A stretch of 64,000 bases of DNA from Silurus meridionalis (Eukaryota; Chordata; Actinopteri; Siluriformes; Siluridae): assembly GCF_014805685.1 (NCBI RefSeq), contig NC_060896.1, forward strand, positions 12,915,389 through 12,979,388, in the 5' to 3' direction. Within the stretch, counting starts at the first letter, position 1. Every line of letters starts with the position of its first letter. Below, one piece after another: positions 58,649 through 64,000 of this stretch. Position numbers and translations under genes: made by a program. The notes under the pieces are model-generated. The model made no database searches and was not told where the DNA came from. It saw only the letters and a list, made by a program, of their open reading frames with translations.

Positions 58649-61600
58649 AACATATGAGATCCAACTTAAAATGACTGATGAAATTTGCAGTGAAAATATT
58701 TACAACAGTAGAAGATTTCTCTATTTCAGTCAATTTCAAGTTCTTATACTTGGTAACTTTTACTATCACGGATTCTGCCGAAGTCTATCACAGAAAGAGG
58801 TGATGATATATAAAGAAAGGTTTTCACGTGTGGTAAACCCCTTTAACAGTTCAATTCTTAAGTCTAATGTGTCAGAGGTGACAGTTGTGGCTAACAGTAG
58901 TGCTAGCTGTAGATCACAAGTTTATGTTCATGTGCTTACAGTAAGATCTGATAATATCTATGGTGAAAACTTACACAGGAAATAAATAGTAAAGTGTGTG
59001 CTATGCATAATCAGTCATTTGCACATAAAATCTCATGTTGCTATTTAACAAATGAAAGGTTGTAATCATTTAAACTGCTTATAAAAACATTTTGTTAGGA
59101 GATGTTTAGATGAGATTAGATAAGATAAGATTAGATTAAAGTTTGTTGTCATTAGTGCAGAGCAAAAGTACACAGCCAAAGAAATGCAGTTTAGTGATGA
59201 TGGATGTTGGAGATGTTTAAGGAGTCATTGTCAGCAATTTGTTATAGGCTTCAGGACTTTAAGAATACTGTGTTCTTGGTAACATGACAAGTTGTATTTT
59301 TTTATTTGTCAAGAAAGAAACTCTAGAGGGGTTGACTTTTTTTTTTTTACTTATTTTAAAGTAAATGATAACAGAATTGTTAAATGATAAATTTTCAAAG
59401 AAAATAGTAACAACCAATATTTAATGCATGAATTTTGACCAGAATTTCATTGCGATTGTAATGCACCAATAATTTTGACACATACACTGTTTAACAGATA
59501 AACAGGTACAGTGAATAGAAAAAATAAATGTATACCCCCTTTTTTATTGCAGGCTTCTGTGTAAAAAAAATATAAATCAGTCAGATTTTTTCTATATATA
59601 AAATGTTTTGGAGTCTGATATGACCAAGGTAGAACTATTTGGCCATCCATTTCAGCACAAAACCTACAGGTCTTGCTAAGATAGATAAAGGTAATAACAT
59701 TTTTACTTCAAACACAATAATTACTGCAAAGCACAAATCAGAAATATTATTTAAAACCTGTGCAATGATTTGAAGAGGGCTGTGCACAGACGATCCTCTC
59801 AATCTCAATAGAGCTGGAGTATTTTTTTTTATGGAAGATTGGAATAAAAAGGACAAGTTTGGAAGCTGTTAGATTCAAAATGACTATCCAACATGGTTAA
59901 GTGTTAAATTACAAGCCAAACGTGTTAGTTAGGAGGTTTACTCACTTGGGCAACCAGATTTATTTTCCACTAAAATGTTTCCTTTTGTCTTTCATTAGGG
60001 TTTTTTTTTGGTTGCTATATAGCAGTAAACATGAAAAATTAGCTGAACTAATATCTCGTGCTTTAATTTTCTGTACATCACACAAACCTGCAATTTTAAC
60101 ACGGGTGTGTTCAGTTTTTATATCCACTGTAGTTGTCATCTGTTTTATTATATTTATTACAATAAAAGCATGTTTTACCCATGTTTTACCCTACATGTTC
60201 TGTTCGACCCAAAATGACCCATTATACAGCTGTTCTGGACCACAAATATGACTGGTTGCAAGAGTGCTGATATTGAGCATAACATTATTGGTGCTTTTAA
60301 TTGTTTGCATCACACTGCTTGTCTGTGTTTGCTACAAAAATTCCAAATCTAGCAATAGTTCATTACAATAACTGTTACTGCAAGTACTACAGTCAGTTAA
60401 TCTGTGTGCTGCAACAAAGCTCTTCAAGACAAGGCTTTTTGGGAACTGTTTTTGTTTACGATGCCTCATATTAACACAGCCATGCTAATATTTGCACTTT
60501 TGCTCATTCGTTATTGCTTGAAATTACCGTTAATTAAGCAAAAATGTACATGGATGAGTCTGAAGAGTATATATGCACAACTAAGATAAAACAAACCAAC
60601 AAACTACTGTATTTTGTGCCACCTTGTTTGTGTAATTGCTTGGTATTTGTACATTTAAAAAAAATTGTGAATATATTTGCTGTTTCATTTATCTTTCAGC
60701 TCCATATACAGTACTATTAGTTCTGTTTGATGAAGAAATTAGTGCTGTATTACTATAAACTCTAAATATATAACCTGGGTCAGTAGCATACTGTAGATCA
60801 TTACTAATTAGAACAGAACAGAAGGGTTAAACATAACATTATCTGTGCTGTTTCATTCAGCTTGTTTATTAACCTTTATTAAAGGGTCCTCTAAGTCTAG
60901 ACCTGACTGTATATTTCACTTCTTTTGGTTTGCAGTGAAGTTTAAAGACAAGGCTCAGATTTTGAACAGCATGGCCAGGGGGAAAGTAGAGGGCAAAGAG
61001 AAGGAAAAATCAGGCAAAGGTGAGCTCTGGTATTCCACCATGTCATCATAGTGTCTTTGTGCACAGTGTATTATTATGGTTGCACAGAGGTTTGTCTACA
61101 GGTTTGAATCTCATCTACCAAGTGAGCATGGGTGGTTATTTACACTGCTGATTAATGTCATTTGTACAAACAGTAGCACACCACCTGGTACCACCTGGGA
61201 CCACCTGGGACCTGCATGACCAGAAAACATACTGCCAGTAGCTTTGTTTTCATAGTCCATGTTTGTTTTTCAGAATTAAAAATTGCTAGAAGGAAGATTG
61301 AGCATATTTCCTTTAAAATTTGCTTTAAAACCCAGGATCAATGCAAATGATAAAAGCTGCCAAATAACATGATGTTTTGCCATTAGAAACGTCGATTGAT
61401 TCCTGAGTCATTCAGTGATCTCATTAGAGATGATTTAACAGCTGACTGTGCTGAAGAAAATAGAAGTGTATTAATTACAGACTGCATAGTTTATTTATAT
61501 ATCTTTAATGGTGTGATGGTAAAACTTTACAGGTGATGATGGTAAAACAGAAGAGACCAAGGAATCTAAAGAGCCAGCAGCCGCACCATCTAACAAGGCA

Positions 61601-64000
61601 GACACCAAAGAAAAGCCAGAGGGACAGAAGGTGGGCAAAACACCTGGGATGAAGCAGAGAGATTAAATAACATAGATTTGCCATTTAAACTTCCATCTCT
61701 GTCTCTATTTCTATCGTCCACTCTCTTTCTGCAGAAGGAGAAGGAGGCAGCAGAAGGAGAAGGAGGAGGCTCGGCAGGATCAGAAAGCTCTGATGACAGT
61801 GATGATGACAGTGAAGATGACAGTGAGGAAGACAGTGATGAAGATGAAGATCAGGAAGATGGAGATGAAGATGAAGATGGAGAGGAGAATGAGGAGCCTC
61901 TGTCTTTGGAGTGGCCAGATACCAAACGGAAACAAGCCACATACCTGTTTCTTCTGCCTATTGTCTTTCCTTTATGGCTCACAGTACCGGATGTCAGAAA
62001 CCCAGTAAATCTAAATTTGCCTTTACCTGAGCCCCTTTGTTTAACTAAAACAGATTTGGAAGCTTTGTTTTCTAGTCTGTTTGTCTCATTGATCATTGTC
62101 CCTTACAGGCATCCAGGAAGTATTTTGCCATTACCTTCCTGGGTTCTATAGTGTGGATTGCTATTTTTTCTTATCTCATGGTGTGGTGGGCACATCAGGT
62201 CAGTTTTACATATTTACCTTCTAAATAAGATTCATTCATACTGGTTTGTCAGTAAAACACTCACATGCAATGTAATATTGTGGAATATTATAATGAAGAA
62301 TCCATCAACTTGTCTTTTTTACTCAAAGGTGGGTGAAACCATTGGCATTTCAGAAGAAATAATGGGTCTCACTATTCTGGCAGCTGGTACATCTATTCCT
62401 GACCTAATCACCAGTGTGATTGTAGCTCGGAAAGGCCTGGGAGACATGGCTGTTTCCAGCTCTGTAGGCAGCAACATATTTGATATCACTGTTGGGTAAG
62501 CCACTAAAGCCTTTATTGACATATGGCAGAAAATGTTTAGGTAACTTAATAGAAAAAAATTTTAGGAAGACATGAATAATTAGTTTGAGTAGTTTTGCAT
62601 TTATATAAATCCTAAAATATGTAAACAATATATCAACTTTATATTATGCTGAGAACATCCTATTGCAGGTTTTTCCACAGAACTGCCAGGTTATACTGAT
62701 ATTAACTTACCATTGGTGAAGTAATCTACTTGGGCCTTGGCAAACTTGTTCCATCTAGGATCTGTGGCAAGATGTCTGAATGAAAGTTTCACTCTCCCAG
62801 TCATATATGCAGTCTTGTGCCCTTGTACCATACTCTTACAATAGGTGTGTTGCTCTAACTGGTGTGAACAATGAAGCAGTTAATATGAGGAGCTTATACA
62901 ACCTATAACCTAACCTAACACTGTGCCACCTGTACCTGATGTCATATCTTTATTTGAGTAGACTTGATGTATCAGGGTAGAAGAGTTTTCGTGGTAGATA
63001 AACTCTCTTCAATTCTAGCTGGTTGACTTTTTCTGCAAGGGGCACATGCACATTTACATGAGGACGTATCTTTGGTATTTGATATTCATCTGGGATAATC
63101 AATCTGTTGTTCTTGGCAAAAGTTGGTACTCCACATAGAGGCTTGTCTGAAAAGTGGCTAGAATTCTCAAAGCATAGCTTCATGCGGATGAAATGTGTGG
63201 CCTTTTTTAAGAGTTATAAAGCTCTTTTCTGAGTTCACTGTGGGACATAATATCATAAAGACAGTAGGTTGATTTGCCATGTCCTAAAATGTCTGCTCCT
63301 TGGTAAAAATTTATATATGACAGTATCCTGATGCCTCTAGCCATCAGAAGAAACAGAGCCAATTATAGTATCTCACTAAAGCAACAGTTTTAGTATATCT
63401 TCTCAAAGGACAATATTATAGAAATAAAATTTTGATATATTTTAGAGTAGTCACTGTGCAGCATTGCCTTAATCCTCCTTAACAAATTTTTAAAAATACG
63501 TTATTGTGCCTGAAAGTATTTATAATTAAAGAAAATCTTCTCTGGTATGAATAAACACAGAAGCACAGTCTTCAGAACTTAGAAACCATTTCCCTTCAGC
63601 TGTTTTTGAGCCAGATAAATGATTATAAATGTTGAAATTATTTTAGTAAAGTTTGTCTGCATGGACTTTACATTAGATTATTTTTGTGGTGTAGAATGAT
63701 GCAGCACAACCAATTTATAAAACAGGTTCTTTTTACAATTTAGAATTTATTGTACCAGTGTGGAAGAAGTTCAAAATGATTACATTCTGTAGCTTTAAAT
63801 TAAATTCTATAAATAACTTCATAAGAAACATTACTTAGCTTAGTATAAAAAACAGCTTTCACCAGAATATTAAAGTTGAATTATTATTCATATAAGAGTT
63901 GATGTCCCTTTTGTTTGCAGGTTACCAGTGCCCTGGTTAATGTTCTCGTTTGTCCATGGGATGGCCCCTGTGGCTGTCAGCAGCAATGGGCTTTTCTGCG
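49476..64000 (+). CDS. SLC24A1: SLC24A1 (NCKX1), rod Na+/Ca2+-K+ exchanger, 3'-truncated by window edge
   Basis: Extrudes Ca2+ with K+ in exchange for Na+ across the rod outer-segment plasma membrane. Nine coding exons seen: 49476-50540, 55670-55732, 56067-56175, 60936-61019, 61533-61630, 61735-62004, 62109-62198, 62329-62495 and 63921-64000 (continues), about 675 residues. Order: N-terminal hydrophobic segment (about 18-35); a Pro/Thr-rich extracellular region with an NRT glycosylation site near 116; membrane helices from about 180; alpha-1 repeat [20 protein letters not shown] (about 219-238); cytosolic loop with [14 protein letters not shown] and a long Glu/Asp tract; WLTVPDVR helix; alpha-2 repeat [18 protein letters not shown]. 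The LHNST...TIFQLM block and alpha-repeat sequences fit NCKX1 best. The extracellular and acidic regions are far shorter than in mammals. The last part of the gene is outside the window. ATG 49476 is the first in frame; 49488 is an alternative. Confidence 0.94.
51957..52860. mobile_element. DNA-transposon-like repeat, copy B (related to 24770-26132)
   Basis: Begins CTACAACCCCAATTCCC, a terminus typical of an abundant fish repeat, and shares GGCAG...CTACTGTGAAGCCATACTG with copy A. It contains three tandem copies of a 51-bp unit and a perfect 35-bp inverted pair (52192-52226 with 52804-52838). There is no intact gene. Superfamily not assigned. Confidence 0.65.
52307..52459. repeat. Three tandem copies of a 51-bp unit
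   Basis: Units start at 52307, 52358 and 52409, each opening GGTTGGAAGCATATACTG, and are essentially identical. 51 is a multiple of three, so a 17-residue peptide repeat appears on the minus strand by chance. Confidence 0.95.
53791..53867. repeat. (GA)n microsatellite
   Basis: GA-rich run with a few interruptions near 53800-53820. Confidence 0.95.
54011..54306. mobile_element. MITE related to 11951-12361
   Basis: Left end ACAGTATACAGGCAACCCCC and right end, reversed, ACAGTGATCCCCCGCG. It shares the ACAGT...CCCCCG terminal pattern of the element at 11951-12361. Confidence 0.6.
57230..57550. promoter_or_regulatory. GC-rich candidate cis-regulatory element in SLC24A1 intron
   Basis: GC-rich unique-looking DNA inside an AT-rich intron. 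It has a 17-base palindrome GCTGGCTCTGAGCCAGC (57476-57492), an E-box-like CTGCAGCTGCAG near 57390, a CAATCC (CRX/OTX-like) near 57504 and CTTATC motifs. An enhancer role is inference only; short open frames on both strands have no splice support. Confidence 0.35.
58541..58659. repeat. Palindromic (TAA)n/(TTA)n repeat with unique flanking arms
   Basis: TCTCATATGTTTG then (TAA)n on the left mirrors (TTA)n then AAACATATGAGA on the right, so the whole tract can form a cruciform or foldback. Confidence 0.9.
62496..63920 (+). other. SLC24A1: Last visible SLC24A1 intron
   Basis: 1.4 kb of AT-rich DNA between the alpha-2 repeat exon and the edge exon. No feature recognised. Confidence 0.6.

Larger units (their letters stand above)
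56176..60935 (+). other. SLC24A1: Long SLC24A1 intron with a GC-rich island and a simple-repeat palindrome
   Basis: A 4.8 kb AT-rich intron. The stretch 57230-57550 stands out by its higher GC content and lack of simple repeats. A (TAA)n/(TTA)n palindrome is at 58541-58659. No exon could be supported. Confidence 0.6.

Noticed and set aside
62950..63183. 77-codon minus-strand frame in the last SLC24A1 intron
   Set aside because: No recognisable domain, no splice sites or neighbours that support a gene.

Overview
The window is nuclear DNA of a vertebrate, almost certainly a ray-finned (teleost) fish. Genes are split by GT-AG introns and their proteins align closely with human ones. The intergenic and intronic DNA is AT-rich and full of (TA)n, (GT)n and (GA)n microsatellites, decayed Tc1/mariner-like elements, hAT-like MITEs and non-LTR retrotransposon fragments, which is typical of fish. 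The species cannot be named from the sequence alone. No prokaryotic-style system, CRISPR array, tRNA or rRNA was seen.

Layout, left to right: (1) 413-4621 (+) is the 3' part of ARIH1, an RBR ubiquitin ligase, with a long 3' UTR to about 7090. (2) 7714-16311 (-) is a homologue of human C15orf39, with one giant exon plus a last exon that adds a spindlin-like Tudor domain; it is convergent with ARIH1. (3) About 18.3-29.2 kb is intergenic and repeat-rich, with no convincing gene. (4) 29253-33562 (-) is PPCDC, the coenzyme A pathway decarboxylase, complete in five coding exons (205 aa). (5) 34463-40029 (+) is HACD3, a very-long-chain hydroxyacyl-CoA dehydratase, complete in 11 exons (359 aa), head-to-head with PPCDC. 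(6) 40813-47716 (-) is INTS14, an Integrator subunit, complete in 11 coding exons (520 aa), tail-to-tail with HACD3. (7) 49476-64000 (+) is SLC24A1, the rod Na/Ca-K exchanger NCKX1, running off the right edge and head-to-head with INTS14.

The genes are mostly housekeeping and do not form one pathway. All six have human counterparts on chromosome 15q, in three clusters as I recall them (ARIH1; PPCDC/C15orf39; HACD3/INTS14/SLC24A1), so the window is a compacted 15q-like conserved segment. Three intergenic spacers act as shared regulatory space: two divergent promoter regions (33.6-34.5 kb and 48.3-48.9 kb) and a tight convergent poly(A) region near 40.45-40.56 kb.

The most interesting points are the Tudor-like tail predicted on the C15orf39 homologue, several perfect inverted duplications inside old transposons that look like template-switch events, an internally deleted but still open Tc1 transposase frame, a set of upstream ORFs ahead of SLC24A1, and a GC-rich island inside an AT-rich SLC24A1 intron. 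All exon borders were read by eye from splice sites, reading phase and remembered protein families; no search was run.
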